From Planctomycetota bacterium (GTDB lineage: Bacteria > Planctomycetota > Phycisphaerae > WQYP01), in the NCBI GenBank assembly GCA_021852225.1, contig JAJZOA010000188.1, forward strand, positions 1 to 29,400: a stretch of DNA of 29,400 nucleotides, read 5' to 3'. Positions 9,071 to 17,874 of the stretch are shown in pieces. Numbering within the stretch: the stretch's first letter is position 1; each line of letters opens with the position of its first letter. The notes beneath the pieces were generated by a model that did no database searches, was not told the origin of the DNA, and worked only from the letters and a program-made list of their open reading frames with translations. Made by a program: the position numbers and the translations under genes.

Positions 9071-10534
9071 ATGAAAATCGGCATTTTGACATTTGGCGAT
9101 GGGCGCCGGCGTGTAACCGAAGCATCCACCCCGGATTGCATGCGTTTCCAGAAAAAACTTCAGGAGTTTCTCGCCCAACACGGACATGAAGTGGTGGCTG
9201 GAAATGCCGTGGTCTGGAACCATGAAACTGTCGAAAAGCAATGCGCACGACTGAACCGCGCCGGAGTTCAGGCCGTGGTATTCAACTTCGTCATTTGGAG
9301 CTACCCGGACTTGACCGCACAGGCGGCGATCCGGTTTGACCCGGCAGTCAGCATTATGATGTACGGCGTGCTCAATCCATCTTATCCGGGCTGGGTCGCC
9401 TATTTTGCCAGTGCCGGTTCGATGACGGAGATCGGTCGGCCATTTTCCCGAGCCTTGGGCGATTTGGCTGACCCCTTGGTCAAGGCAGCCATGAGCCAAT
9501 GGCTGAATGACGCCAATCCCCAACGACGACTGGATGGCATCACCGCGGCGGAAAAGTTGCATGGGCAACGCTATGGCCGCTTCGACGGTCCATCCATGGG
9601 GATGTACACCGGCCACCTGGATGAAAGCCAATGGATGAGCAGGTTCGGCGTACATGTGGTGCACCGTGGGCAGCTCTGGTTCTGGGAAATGGCCCGGAAG
9701 ATTGAAGCAAAGCGCGTTAAAACCGGGCTGGAATGGCTGGAAAGCGTCTGTCGGGAAGTAAAATATGATGGCAAAAAGCTCACCCGCGGCGTCGACGGCA
9801 CACTTGCCCGCCAGGTCCGCATGTATCTGGCTCTAAAAGATTTCTGCCGTGATGAAGGAATCGATTTCTGCGGTTTAACCGGCCAGTTGGACATGACGGA
9901 ACAGCCGCACATGTGCATCATGGATGTACAGGAAGCATTGCTTAACGACAATGCGGACTGGGAAGAATCCAAAAAGAAGCCTTTGATCTGCGCCACGGAA
10001 TGCGACAGCAATGGTGCCCTGACCATGCAACTCATGCACATGATCAGCGGAACGCCGGTGCTGTTTGCCGATATGCGGCATTATTTTGCCGAGCACGATG
10101 TTTACGATCTGGTGAATTCCGGCCAGCATGCCCCCTGGTTCAGCCGCCGTCACAAAGACTACCGGAAAAACTGGGCCGAGGTGACACTGTATCCGGCGAT
10201 GGATTTTTATTTCCACGCGGGCGGCGCCAGCGTTCAGTTCTATTCACAACCCGCGGAGCTTATCACCTTAGGGCGCATCACACGCAAGCGCGGCGAATTT
10301 CAGATGCATCTGGTGCGCGCCAGCGTGCCGGATATCGGTTTTGAAACCATGGAAAGCCTCGCGAAGCAGACCACTTATACCTGGCCCCACATGTTTGTGC
10401 GATTCAAATGCCCGCCGGAAGCTATCGGGCAACATTACAGTTCCAATCATATTCACGGCATTTTTGGGGACCATATCGCCGCCCTGACGGCCGCCGGCGA
10501 ACATCTGGGAATGGAAGTGACGGTACTGGGATAA
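9071..10534 (+). CDS. L-fucose/L-arabinose isomerase family protein
   Basis: This 487-residue protein has the layout of the FucI/AraA ketol-isomerase family, which interconverts aldoses and ketoses with a divalent metal (usually Mn) in the cytoplasm. The N-terminal half starts MKIGILTFGD and is a Rossmann-like fold. The C-terminal half carries the metal-site motifs: E310 in CATECDSNGAL, D334 in LFADMRHY and a histidine in SSNHIHG (H460 or H462), by comparison with the Glu-Asp-His triad of E. coli FucI. The start is fixed by GGAG at 9060-9063, 7 nt before ATG, and a consensus promoter lies upstream. It is shorter than FucI (about 590 residues) and close to AraA in length, so the substrate should not be assumed to be fucose. 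The sugar-phosphate isomerase gene 0.9 kb downstream and the sugar importer at 16.8-20.5 kb support a catabolic role. Confidence 0.85.
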   Translation: MKIGILTFGDGRRRVTEASTPDCMRFQKKLQEFLAQHGHEVVAGNAVVWNHETVEKQCARLNRAGVQAVVFNFVIWSYPDLTAQAAIRFDPAVSIMMYGVLNPSYPGWVAYFASAGSMTEIGRPFSRALGDLADPLVKAAMSQWLNDANPQRRLDGITAAEKLHGQRYGRFDGPSMGMYTGHLDESQWMSRFGVHVVHRGQLWFWEMARKIEAKRVKTGLEWLESVCREVKYDGKKLTRGVDGTLARQVRMYLALKDFCRDEGIDFCGLTGQLDMTEQPHMCIMDVQEALLNDNADWEESKKKPLICATECDSNGALTMQLMHMISGTPVLFADMRHYFAEHDVYDLVNSGQHAPWFSRRHKDYRKNWAEVTLYPAMDFYFHAGGASVQFYSQPAELITLGRITRKRGEFQMHLVRASVPDIGFETMESLAKQTTYTWPHMFVRFKCPPEAIGQHYSSNHIHGIFGDHIAALTAAGEHLGMEVTVLG

Positions 10535-10650
10535 AAAGCGGAATCAGGTTTGATCATTCATTCATTTGCAAGCCAGCGAGCCGACACGGGCAGACGGGTT
10601 GTTACCAAGAATTGTCTCGCGTTCGTCGTGTGAAAAGCTGCGGGCGAATT
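10535..10650. other. Short spacer downstream of the isomerase gene
   Basis: I see no gene here and no convincing intrinsic terminator after the isomerase stop. Together with the relic genes at 10651-11278 and the leader up to 11460, it makes up a 926-bp interval without an intact gene. Confidence 0.4.
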
Positions 10651-10926
10651 TCAGTGCGGATACCAATTTTTCGAATGCTGTCCCTCCGCAGATTTTCTTT
10701 TGTACCCAAGCTTAATTGCGAACAACCGGCTATTGCGAACGTCCGGATCGCAATTGCATTGCTTCCGTAACATTACGTCGCACTTTTCAGTCGTGACACG
10801 ACCGGTCGGCCACGCATTGAAGTGCGCAATCTTCCAAGCATTGAAACAGGAATTTGCAAGAGCCACACGATTTTTTTCTGGCCCCATCGTTTGCGCCCAT
10901 AGCCGAACTGGTGGCCGCCGGGGGCA
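10651..10926 (-). pseudogene. Possible RloB-like gene remnant
   Basis: Directly after the broken ATPase, the minus strand stays open to 10651. At 10866-10819 it encodes VALANSCFNAWKIAHF, which resembles the RloB-family core (S/A-N-P-C-F-E-L-W-L-L-L-H-F) with substitutions at several otherwise conserved positions. A distal LGYKRKS could match the family's G-Y-x-K motif. There is no start codon with a ribosome site, and the N-terminal nuclease-like part is missing. In intact loci an AAA ATPase gene commonly precedes rloB, and the order here is the same. The similarity is short, so the call rests as much on position as on sequence. Confidence 0.4.
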
Positions 10927-10929
10927 GCC

Positions 10930-11278
10930 CGACAACGTTGGCCCGAAGCTACCAATACCTCCATAGCGGCCCACAAGGTAGAGTTCTTATCAAACACTTC
11001 AGCGTTTCGGGTGTATGATTCGCGGCGAAAATCGTCAAGGCTGAAAAGATACGTCTGGCCTGATGGTGATTGTTCCATACGCTAAATCTGGTCCTTGCGA
11101 AATAATTCAGGGAACATCAGCTGGCTGTGATGTATGGTAAAAATAAATTGGGCACCATTATTATTATTGGGACTTTGAAACAAAGCGACCATTTTTTCGC
11201 CAAAAGCGGGTGTATATTTGAACCCAATGCATCTATCACAAGCGTTGCGCCATCGCGCATGGCTTGAAAGATATACTA
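10930..11278 (-). pseudogene. Broken AAA family ATPase (AAA_15/AAA_21, RloA-like), C-terminal remnant
   Basis: Three pieces in different frames line up in order with the end of this ATPase family. First, YIFQAMRDGATLVIDALG followed by SNIHPLLAKK contains a Walker B-like LVIDAL (normally LVIDEL, so the catalytic Glu is lost) and the family's HPLL. After a frameshift in the A6 run at 11197-11192 comes MVALFQSPNNNNGAQFIFTI then HHSQLMFPELFRKDQI, matching the family's NAQLIFTTHDTNLL...RRDQIWF. A TAG stop (11084-11082) interrupts it where the family has tryptophan. TYLFSLDDFRRES follows, and after a second frameshift near 10981, YLVGRYGGIGSFG, the usual C-terminal YLxGRYGxIP end. The N-terminal Walker A part is absent. 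Intact relatives act in phage defence and abortive infection with RloB partners. At least three disruptions argue against one sequencing error. Confidence 0.7.
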
Positions 11279-11460
11279 AAACAATTGGAGCAACTGACGT
11301 GCGCGTACACATTGTAAGGCAACTTAGCCAGCGCGATTCGTCGTACGGACACTTTTTCTCCGCGTTTGGCATTTTTGTTTATTCATATTATCGTTAGACT
11401 TGGATGGCCGGACAAGGCCGAGATCCGATTTCCGCCGTTGTACCAACGTGGAGCCAGTCA

Positions 11461-12288
11461 ATGCCTCCGTTCCGCCATGCGGTTCAAATGTATACTCTGC
11501 GCAACGTGGCTGGCCAGGACTTCGCCGGCGCGTGCCGCCGACTTGCGGCGATGGGATTTCAGGGCGCCGAACTCACCGACAGGCGGAGGCAATTAAGTGC
11601 GGCCAATTTGAAAAAACTGGGCCAGGACTGCGGTTTGACATGGCTTTCAGTTCATGTGCCCCTTGAGGAAATGGAGTCTGATTTATACCCAATTATGGAC
11701 TATTATCGCCAGGCCGGCGTTATGACGCTGGTCTGTCCATGGATAAATGAACAAAGACGAAAAACATTTGACGATTGGCAAAAGATCGGCACCATTTTAG
11801 AGGACATCAGTGCCACGCTTCGCAAGGCCGACATGACGCTGGCCTATCATCATCACGATTTTGAATTTTTGAATATCCCTATTCCCGATCCTGATGCGGC
11901 GGCGAGGGTCGGAAACCTCTTTGGACAGCCTGGCGGAGCCGTCACCTGCGGCATGGACATTATTCTGCGGGCCACAGCGCCGGCCAATGTAAAAATTGAG
12001 CTTGATACATACTGGCTGTATTTCGTTGGATTAAACCCCGCGGAAATTATTCGCGGCGTTGCTGATCAATTAGCGCTGCTCCACTGCAAGGATATGGCCA
12101 TGGGTGAAGGGCGCGAATTTGCGCCCGTTGGATCGGGCCGTCTGGACTGGGCCCAAATTCTGGCCGGTGCCAGAGCAGCGGGCGTGGAATGGCTGATTGT
12201 GGAGCAGGATGACTGTTACGGCCAGGATCCGTTTACCTGCCTGGCCGCCAGCATAAGTTATTTAAGACGCCTGAATAATATGGTATAA
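11461..12288 (+). CDS. Sugar phosphate isomerase/epimerase (xylose isomerase-like TIM barrel)
   Basis: The protein has 275 residues from ATG 11461. I prefer this start to ATG 11404 because GGAG (11450-11453) sits 7 nt before it and the protein then begins MPPFRHAVQMYTLRN, the usual first strand of the family. The fold is the AP-endonuclease-2-like TIM barrel. Likely metal or catalytic positions are the His/Glu cluster HHHDFE (130-135), E180 and D182 in KIELDTYW, H208 in LLHCKD and E248 in LIVEQD. Members isomerise or epimerise sugars, inosose or related compounds; the substrate cannot be named here. With the isomerase at 9071-10534 it probably belongs to one carbohydrate pathway, although a relic ATPase lies between them on the other strand. 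Confidence 0.85.
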   Translation: MPPFRHAVQMYTLRNVAGQDFAGACRRLAAMGFQGAELTDRRRQLSAANLKKLGQDCGLTWLSVHVPLEEMESDLYPIMDYYRQAGVMTLVCPWINEQRRKTFDDWQKIGTILEDISATLRKADMTLAYHHHDFEFLNIPIPDPDAAARVGNLFGQPGGAVTCGMDIILRATAPANVKIELDTYWLYFVGLNPAEIIRGVADQLALLHCKDMAMGEGREFAPVGSGRLDWAQILAGARAAGVEWLIVEQDDCYGQDPFTCLAASISYLRRLNNMV

Positions 12289-12289
12289 T
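12262..12289 (+). promoter_or_regulatory. Possible sppA promoter
   Basis: TATAAT at 12284-12289 overlaps the stop codon of the preceding gene. The best -35 match about 17 nt upstream (TTTAAG or nearby) is weak. The near-perfect -10 and its position 100 nt before the sppA start are the only support. Confidence 0.3.
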
Positions 12290-12389
12290 AACTGTATGGT
12301 ACTTGGACTTGCGCCGGCCATTGGGGCTTGAGCAACAAGACGGGTTTCGACCATTCCGCAATCGGCTGATGTGAAACAGGAGTCTGTGT

Positions 12390-13397
12390 ATGATCGAATC
12401 CACTGTACCGGGGCCGACACTGGTCATTCGTGAGCGGTCCACCGTTGGTCGCGTGTTGCGCTGGGGTCTGGTGCTTGTGCTGTTTATATCGATTGGATTA
12501 AACGTGGTACTGGCGATCATGCTTGGCGGATTCAGCGAGCTGTCACGCGGCATTCTCGGCGCTGCGGGCATTCATGAGCGCGTGCTGCGGGCCGGCAGTG
12601 CCGAGCAAATTGCCGTTATTCACCTGACCGGCCTGATCAGCGGGGCCACAGTGGCCGAAGTTCGCGCGGATGTCCGATATGTGCAAAGTCATCCGTCGAT
12701 TCGCGCGGTTGTGTTGCGCGTCGATTCACCGGGCGGCGGCGTCACCGATGCGGATGAATGTTACCACCAGCTTATGAAACTTCGTGATGACAACCGGGTT
12801 GTTGTGGCCAGTATCGGGTCTTTGGGTGCCAGCGGTGCATATTATATTTCAATGGCGGCGGAAAAAATATATGCCGAACCGACCAGCCTTGTCGGCAGCA
12901 TCGGCGTCATGATTCCCGGTTTTCAGCTTACCGGACTGATGAAAAAAATCGGAGTTCGACCGGAATTTCTGACCAGCAAGGCGGCCACCTGGAAAGAAGC
13001 CGGCTCGCCATTTTCGGATTATTCGCCTGAAGTGAAAGCCTATCTCGTGCATCTGCTGGATGCCGACCATGCGCGGTTTGCCAGTATTGTGGCGGCCGGC
13101 CGCGGGACACGGTTAAATGTGCCCATCGCACAAGTGGCCAATGGTAAGGTATGGGCCGCCAGCGACGCATTGAAAAAGGGCCTGATTGATGCGATCGGAT
13201 ATTCCGGATCCGCTTACCATGGGGCGGCCAAACTGGCGGGCATTTACAACCCGACTGTGGTGGAACTGCAAACACCCGGTACGCTGCTTGACCTGGTGAA
13301 AATAAAATCGGCCGTCCAATCGCCACAGCTACGGGTTTCGCCGGGGTCCTTGTTGAACATGATGCGGCCGAAAATGGAATATCTGTTTATTCCATAG
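12390..13397 (+). CDS. sppA: Signal peptide peptidase SppA (S49 family serine peptidase)
   Basis: This 335-residue protein is of the short, single-domain SppA type also found in Bacillus. One N-terminal membrane segment (about 25-46) would anchor it, leaving the peptidase domain outside the cytoplasm. The family uses a Ser/Lys dyad. I see S148 in SLGASGAYY and K202 in TWKEAGSPF, 54 residues apart, close to the S147/K199 pair of B. subtilis SppA. VLRVDSPGGG (108-117) is the oxyanion-loop motif. The role is degradation of leftover signal peptides in the membrane. AGGAG at 12378-12382, 7 nt before ATG, fixes the start. It stands alone after the sugar-isomerase gene and is convergent with dnaG, with 75 nt between the stops. 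Confidence 0.93.
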   Translation: MIESTVPGPTLVIRERSTVGRVLRWGLVLVLFISIGLNVVLAIMLGGFSELSRGILGAAGIHERVLRAGSAEQIAVIHLTGLISGATVAEVRADVRYVQSHPSIRAVVLRVDSPGGGVTDADECYHQLMKLRDDNRVVVASIGSLGASGAYYISMAAEKIYAEPTSLVGSIGVMIPGFQLTGLMKKIGVRPEFLTSKAATWKEAGSPFSDYSPEVKAYLVHLLDADHARFASIVAAGRGTRLNVPIAQVANGKVWAASDALKKGLIDAIGYSGSAYHGAAKLAGIYNPTVVELQTPGTLLDLVKIKSAVQSPQLRVSPGSLLNMMRPKMEYLFIP

Positions 13398-13472
13398 GTT
13401 GCCGGCGTACCGCCCAAGGCTGATCGCCGCATGACGCGGGTTCGAGCAGCCAGTCTTAAAAAAGTAGATTCG

Positions 13473-15356
13473 TTATCGGCCCGGCGGGCGCGGCCCGAGT
13501 TGTCGCCGCGTGAGGCCCTGCTCAACCGCCTTGCGCTGCATTGCCACGCGTGCGCCGGGATCTGCAGGTTCCTGATTGCTGGATGACTTTTCAGGCGTAG
13601 CGCTGATGGCTCCGCGCCGCTTAAAACGCAGCATCGCCTGACTGTCGGTTAGATTTTTGCGAAAATCAGCGGACCCTTCGCAGACCTTCTGTGCCTGCAC
13701 CGCCAACCTGACCAGGGCAGGGTCTTCCAGCATGCCGATAAAGTCTGCCAGCGAACACGCTTCCAGATTTGTTGCGCCTTCAAGATATTCCATAAGGCGC
13801 GAAGCAAGGGGCAAAAGTTCCGGCGATTCAAAAAGATTCAGTTCAAATTCCGGACCGAATTCGCGCCACAGCAACGGCTGATTCAGCAGCGAGCCGATAA
13901 TCCATTGTTCCGCCGCCAGGAGGCCCTCGAACGCGCCCGCCCCCCCCGTAGACAGGCCGACCGGGATATCCGCCGCCGAGGATCTCTGTGCGCTGGCGGC
14001 GCGGGCCATGTTGCGAACGGTCTGGTGCACATCCCGCGGCGTCATACCGATTTTATCCGCCAGATGTTTCTCCAGAAGCCCGCGACGCACGGGATCTGTT
14101 CCCGAATCGGTAAGGCCTGCAGAAGCAAGCCGCAACAGTGTCATGGAAGCCTGCTGTTTTTGTGCCAGCGAGGGCGAATCGTCCATCGCTCCGCATAGCT
14201 GGTCCCATTTGTAATCCAGCGCATCTGGCGCGCGGGAAAGCAGCAGTTTGAACGGTTCCGGTCCGTGGATCATGCAAAAATCAAAGGGGTCTTTGCCGTC
14301 CGGAACGTGCGTGATGCGGGTGTCCAGCGGATATTTCAGAATCATTTCAATAGCGCGGTCCGCGGCACGTCGGCCGGCATCGTCGCTGTCGAAAAGCAGA
14401 ATTACTTTTTCCGCAAATCGCCGTAACATGTTTATATGCTTATCTGTTAATGCAGTTCCCAGCGTGGCCACCACGTTGGCAACGCCTGCCTGATGACACG
14501 CGATGACATCCATATAGCCTTCCACCACCACCACTGTTTTTTCCCGGATAATCGCCTGGCGCGCCAGGTTCAGGCCATACAGCGTTTCGCGTTTGTTAAA
14601 TATTGCTGTTTCAGGAGAATTCAGATACTTTGGACCTTCGCCTTCGGCCGATGCCGCAGCCGCAGCGTCGGCGGGCTGGGTGGAGGGCAGAATTCTGCCA
14701 CCAAAGGCAATCACGCGCCCCGACTGGTCAAGAATGGGAAATATCACGCGGTTGCGGAAAACATCAAACGGACTGCCATCCGCCCGCTGTTTAATTAATC
14801 CGGCCCCCAGCAGACTTTCATCCGATATCCCGGCGCGGCTGGCCGCCTGCGCCAGCGCGGTCCAGTTATCCAGCGCCATCCCGAGGCCAAAAGCCTGTAT
14901 CATGTCCGCATTCAATCCGCGGCCCGTCAGGTATTCAAGGCCGCTGCGGCCAATGGGCTTTTCCAGATTCTCCCGAAACCATTTGGCCGCCCATTCCGCC
15001 GCCGCCAGCATCCGCTCTCGGGAAGAGGCACGTTGCCGCTGCGCCGGGTCGTTGGGACGAAAATCCGGCAGTTTGACACCATAGCGCTGCGCTAGAAATC
15101 GCAAGGCCTCTCCAGGCGACATTTTGTGATAATTCTGCACAAACCGGAATACATCCCCGCCCGCGTTGCAGACAAAGCAATAAAAAATCTGCTTGTTGCC
15201 GTTCACATACATCGACGGGCGGCGGTCTTCATGAAAAGGGCACAGGCCCACCAGTTCCCGCCCGGCCGGGCGCAGCGAAATATGCTCGCCAATGATTTCC
15301 TCAATCCGAGCCGCCTGGCGAACTGTTTGAAATATGTGCGCTGAATCCGACATCAC
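13473..15356 (-). CDS. dnaG: DNA primase DnaG
   Basis: The primase makes RNA primers at the replication fork. The 627-residue protein has the N-terminal CHC2 zinc finger (C39, H42, C60, C63 in CPFHE...CFVC), the catalytic core with NRVIFPILD and GFGGR-type motifs (here VIAFGGR), the Toprim domain with E279 in VVVVEGYMDV and D323/D325 in LFDSDDAG, and a C-terminal helical region that would bind the DnaB helicase. An alanine-rich insertion (about 224-240) interrupts the core just before KYLNSPET. Translation can begin at GTG 15356 or at the adjacent ATG 15353; no strong ribosome site separates them. The final 50 residues are basic and low in complexity. The gene converges on sppA. Confidence 0.97.
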   Translation of the reverse strand: MMSDSAHIFQTVRQAARIEEIIGEHISLRPAGRELVGLCPFHEDRRPSMYVNGNKQIFYCFVCNAGGDVFRFVQNYHKMSPGEALRFLAQRYGVKLPDFRPNDPAQRQRASSRERMLAAAEWAAKWFRENLEKPIGRSGLEYLTGRGLNADMIQAFGLGMALDNWTALAQAASRAGISDESLLGAGLIKQRADGSPFDVFRNRVIFPILDQSGRVIAFGGRILPSTQPADAAAAASAEGEGPKYLNSPETAIFNKRETLYGLNLARQAIIREKTVVVVEGYMDVIACHQAGVANVVATLGTALTDKHINMLRRFAEKVILLFDSDDAGRRAADRAIEMILKYPLDTRITHVPDGKDPFDFCMIHGPEPFKLLLSRAPDALDYKWDQLCGAMDDSPSLAQKQQASMTLLRLASAGLTDSGTDPVRRGLLEKHLADKIGMTPRDVHQTVRNMARAASAQRSSAADIPVGLSTGGAGAFEGLLAAEQWIIGSLLNQPLLWREFGPEFELNLFESPELLPLASRLMEYLEGATNLEACSLADFIGMLEDPALVRLAVQAQKVCEGSADFRKNLTDSQAMLRFKRRGAISATPEKSSSNQEPADPGARVAMQRKAVEQGLTRRQLGPRPPGR

Positions 15357-15543
15357 CCGCCATTTTATACGCCCGACGCCCTTTGCTGTAGCGCTGTTGT
15401 TATTTTGTCAGAAGATGATGCACAGGGCGGGCCAATTTGCCGCTTGCCAAAAATAACTGACGGCAGCCACACACCCCGCCATTCGTACATCAAATGGAAA
15501 ATTTGCCGTTTTTTTGGCAACACGGTCCTGCGGCGGATGGTGA

Positions 15544-15561
15544 AACGGAATCATTTCCGTT
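15544..15561. promoter_or_regulatory. Perfect inverted repeat upstream of tRNA-Val
   Basis: AACGGAA and TTCCGTT are separated by TCAT. The repeat lies just before a TATATT hexamer (15561-15566) that could be the -10 element of the tRNA gene. It could be an operator or chance; no -35 element is clear. Confidence 0.3.
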
Positions 15562-15582
15562 ATATTCTTTAATCTTGATTGC

Positions 15583-15656
15583 GGGTGGTTAGCTCAGTTG
15601 GTTAGAGCGCCGTGTTTACACCGCGGATGTCGGGGGTTCGAGCCCCTCACCACCCA
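15583..15656 (+). tRNA. tRNA-Val (anticodon UAC)
   Basis: A complete cloverleaf is visible: acceptor GGGTGGT/ACCACCC with discriminator A, D arm GCTC...GAGC, anticodon stem CCGTG/CGCGG with loop TTTACAC (anticodon TAC, reading GUA), and T arm GGGGG-TTCGAGC-CCCTC. The 3' CCA is not encoded. Confidence 0.96.
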
Positions 15657-16808
15657 GTCTAGAAGGCCGCTGTGACGAGCGGTCACAATATATCAGACGA
15701 GATCAGGGCATATCCTGCCCCATTGAACACCTTATCCGCAGCGCGTGGCACGGACCCAATTAAGGCCGTCACGGGTTCCGGCATAGAAATTGCCCGTTGA
15801 CACGATATGCCCAAAATAAAGAACATACGCAGCCGCGCCGCCGGCCAGACGAGTTTCGCCCGAATCCGGGCGTTGCGTGAACTGTTTATCATTTTCAACG
15901 CGATACGACTTGTTTTTTATGTTTATTGATCATGGATCATTGACGAAGTATGGTTCACCGAAGAGCGACACAGGGCACCGCAGAGCTTAAAACAGATGTG
16001 GTATACGATGGCCACCCGCGCGACGCCATTCACAATGGCTTGTCAATGATTGAATTGCACTCATGAATGCACGGTGGGAACAAGAAGCGACCTGACGGCA
16101 ACGCGCCGGCGGGATGCACGCGCCGGATATCCGCTTCCGGCGGCATTGGCTGGGAAGTATGCATACCGACCGCAATTCGTCAGTTGCAAACCAAACGAGC
16201 GTTCCAGGTCAAGGTGTACCGACGTGGATTATGCCCTTGGTCACATTGGCGACACAAAAACGCACGGGCCCTGGTTGCGAAGCGGGTGTACCAGATTTTG
16301 TTAATTAGTCGAAACCTCACATGGGCACGTTTCTGGCAGAAAAGCCCGCGTTTTCAGAAGGCAGACCATGGAACAGATACCATAAACGGACAAGGGCTGT
16401 TTTATCTCTCAAATAATGGTGGAGGACAAGTGGCGGCTTCCAAACTGATCGATGTGGCAAATGCCGAATCCCCGATGGCCACGCACACGTTGCCAAGGCA
16501 ACCCGAAGGACGCCTTGGGGACACAAAAGGACCGCCGAATTGAAGCGTAATGCCCTTGCCTATAAAAACGGACAAACCGACCGAGACCAATTGAAATGTG
16601 CCTGTTGCCAATTGGCTTTCCGACCGATACAATCCCATTTTCCTGTTGGCGCTGCCCCAGCTCTTGCCGGCGGTTAAAGCCAGAGTCTTCCCGGCGGGTT
16701 AACAAAAACCCGGGACTTTGTCTTTTTGAGAGTTGGAATGTGTGTCCGGGCGGAGAACTCGACACGCAAGCGGTGCCCTTCATAGATTTTAATTTTGTGA
16801 GGATTCGT
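15657..16808. other. 1.15-kb stretch without a recognisable gene
   Basis: It lies between tRNA-Val and the ABC importer. Open frames of up to 158 codons exist (for example 16067-16543 plus and 16409-16936 minus). Their products are not recognisable, they overlap on opposite strands, and none has good start signals. The right end must hold the promoter of the importer operon. A weak pair, TCGACA then TAGATT 18 nt later, lies just before its ribosome site. The region may be decayed sequence next to a tRNA gene. Confidence 0.45.
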
Positions 16809-17840
16809 ATGCGCCGGATTGTTAAATTATCGTTGTTGTCAGCACTTGTTGGTGTGGCATTTACCGTTGCCGGCTGCGGCAAAGGCGGGTCCGCCAATAG
16901 CCAGTCCAGTACGCCCACGGCCGCGACCACTGCCAAGCCGGTCCATATTTACCCCAGCGGAACGCCTATTAAGCTGGCGTTTGTCAGCAATAATGTGGCC
17001 AATTACTGGAATTTTGCGCACGCCGGCACTCGGGCGTTTGAAAAGAAAACCGGGATTCAGGTCACGTTTCGCGAACCGGCCAAAGGCACGGTGGCGGAGC
17101 AGAACCAGATCATCGAAGATTTGGTAACGGAAGGTTACAACGGCATTGCCATCAGCGTCATCGCCCCCAACGACCAGATTCGCACGCTAAATTCAGCGGC
17201 CCGGTCCCTTAATCTGATCTGCGTAGATTCCGACGCCCCGAAATCCAATCGGCTGATGTACATTGGCACCATGAACTACAATGCCGGATTGCTGATGGGG
17301 AAGGAAATTGTCAAGCTGCTGCCCAAGGGCGGGCAGGTGGCGATTTTCGTGGGCAATCTGGCAGCCCGTAATGCGGCGCGGCGACTCCAAGGAATTGAAC
17401 ACGTTATTAAGGGCCACTCCATTAAAATCGTGGCAAAAAAGGAAGACAACCAGGATTACGCCCGTGCCAGATCTAACGCCGAAAACGTGATCAGCGCGTT
17501 TCCAAATTTAAGCCTCATGTGCGGATTGTATTCCTACAATGGCGCCCTGGCGGCGGCGGCGGTGAAGGCCGCAGGGGACAAGGGAAAAATTAAAGTCATT
17601 GCCTTTGATCAGGACCCCGATACGCTGAAAGACATCCAAAGCGGCCTGATAAACGCCACGGTGGTACAGAATCCATTTATGGAAGGCTATCTTTCCTGTA
17701 AATACCTGCAAGCTATTTGTGCCAAAGGCATGAAGGCTGTGCCCGCCTCTGCTGACCTGGATACCGGCGTGCAAATTGTGGATGCCAAGAACCTTGATGC
17801 ATACAAAATAAAACTCGCAAAGATGATGGCCAGCAAATAG
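16809..17840 (+). CDS. Sugar ABC transporter substrate-binding lipoprotein (RbsB-like)
   Basis: The periplasmic binding protein of the importer delivers a sugar to the membrane complex. I start it at ATG 16809, where GAGG (16799-16802) lies 6 nt upstream. The longer frame from 16596 would put a non-secretory leader before the signal peptide. The 343-residue product has a lipoprotein signal, with basic MRR, a hydrophobic stretch and lipobox VAGC with Cys23, then a Ser/Thr/Pro-rich tether and a Peripla_BP_4-type two-lobe domain (IKLAFVSNNVANYWN; GIAISVIAPNDQ; VIAFDQDPDT). It is the first gene of a three-gene operon, 34 nt before the ATPase gene. Ribose, xylose, allose or rhamnose-type ligands are all possible. 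Confidence 0.92.
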   Translation: MRRIVKLSLLSALVGVAFTVAGCGKGGSANSQSSTPTAATTAKPVHIYPSGTPIKLAFVSNNVANYWNFAHAGTRAFEKKTGIQVTFREPAKGTVAEQNQIIEDLVTEGYNGIAISVIAPNDQIRTLNSAARSLNLICVDSDAPKSNRLMYIGTMNYNAGLLMGKEIVKLLPKGGQVAIFVGNLAARNAARRLQGIEHVIKGHSIKIVAKKEDNQDYARARSNAENVISAFPNLSLMCGLYSYNGALAAAAVKAAGDKGKIKVIAFDQDPDTLKDIQSGLINATVVQNPFMEGYLSCKYLQAICAKGMKAVPASADLDTGVQIVDAKNLDAYKIKLAKMMASK

Positions 17841-17874
17841 CCAAGGCCGCCCTTGACAGCATACTGGACCTCCC

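Noticed and set aside
9065..10504. Several minus-strand frames opposite the isomerase gene
   Set aside because: They are shadows of a gene with clear family motifs; their products show no protein pattern.
11082..11372. Intact 96-codon gene on the minus strand
   Set aside because: Only its second half resembles an AAA ATPase; the matching first half lies in another frame, so this is a piece of a broken gene.
16067..16543. Open frame of 158 codons before the importer operon
   Set aside because: No ribosome site, no recognisable family, and it overlaps equally long frames on the other strand.
16596..16808. N-terminal extension of the sugar-binding protein
   Set aside because: It would bury the lipoprotein signal peptide 71 residues inside the protein; the ATG at 16809 has a well-placed ribosome site.
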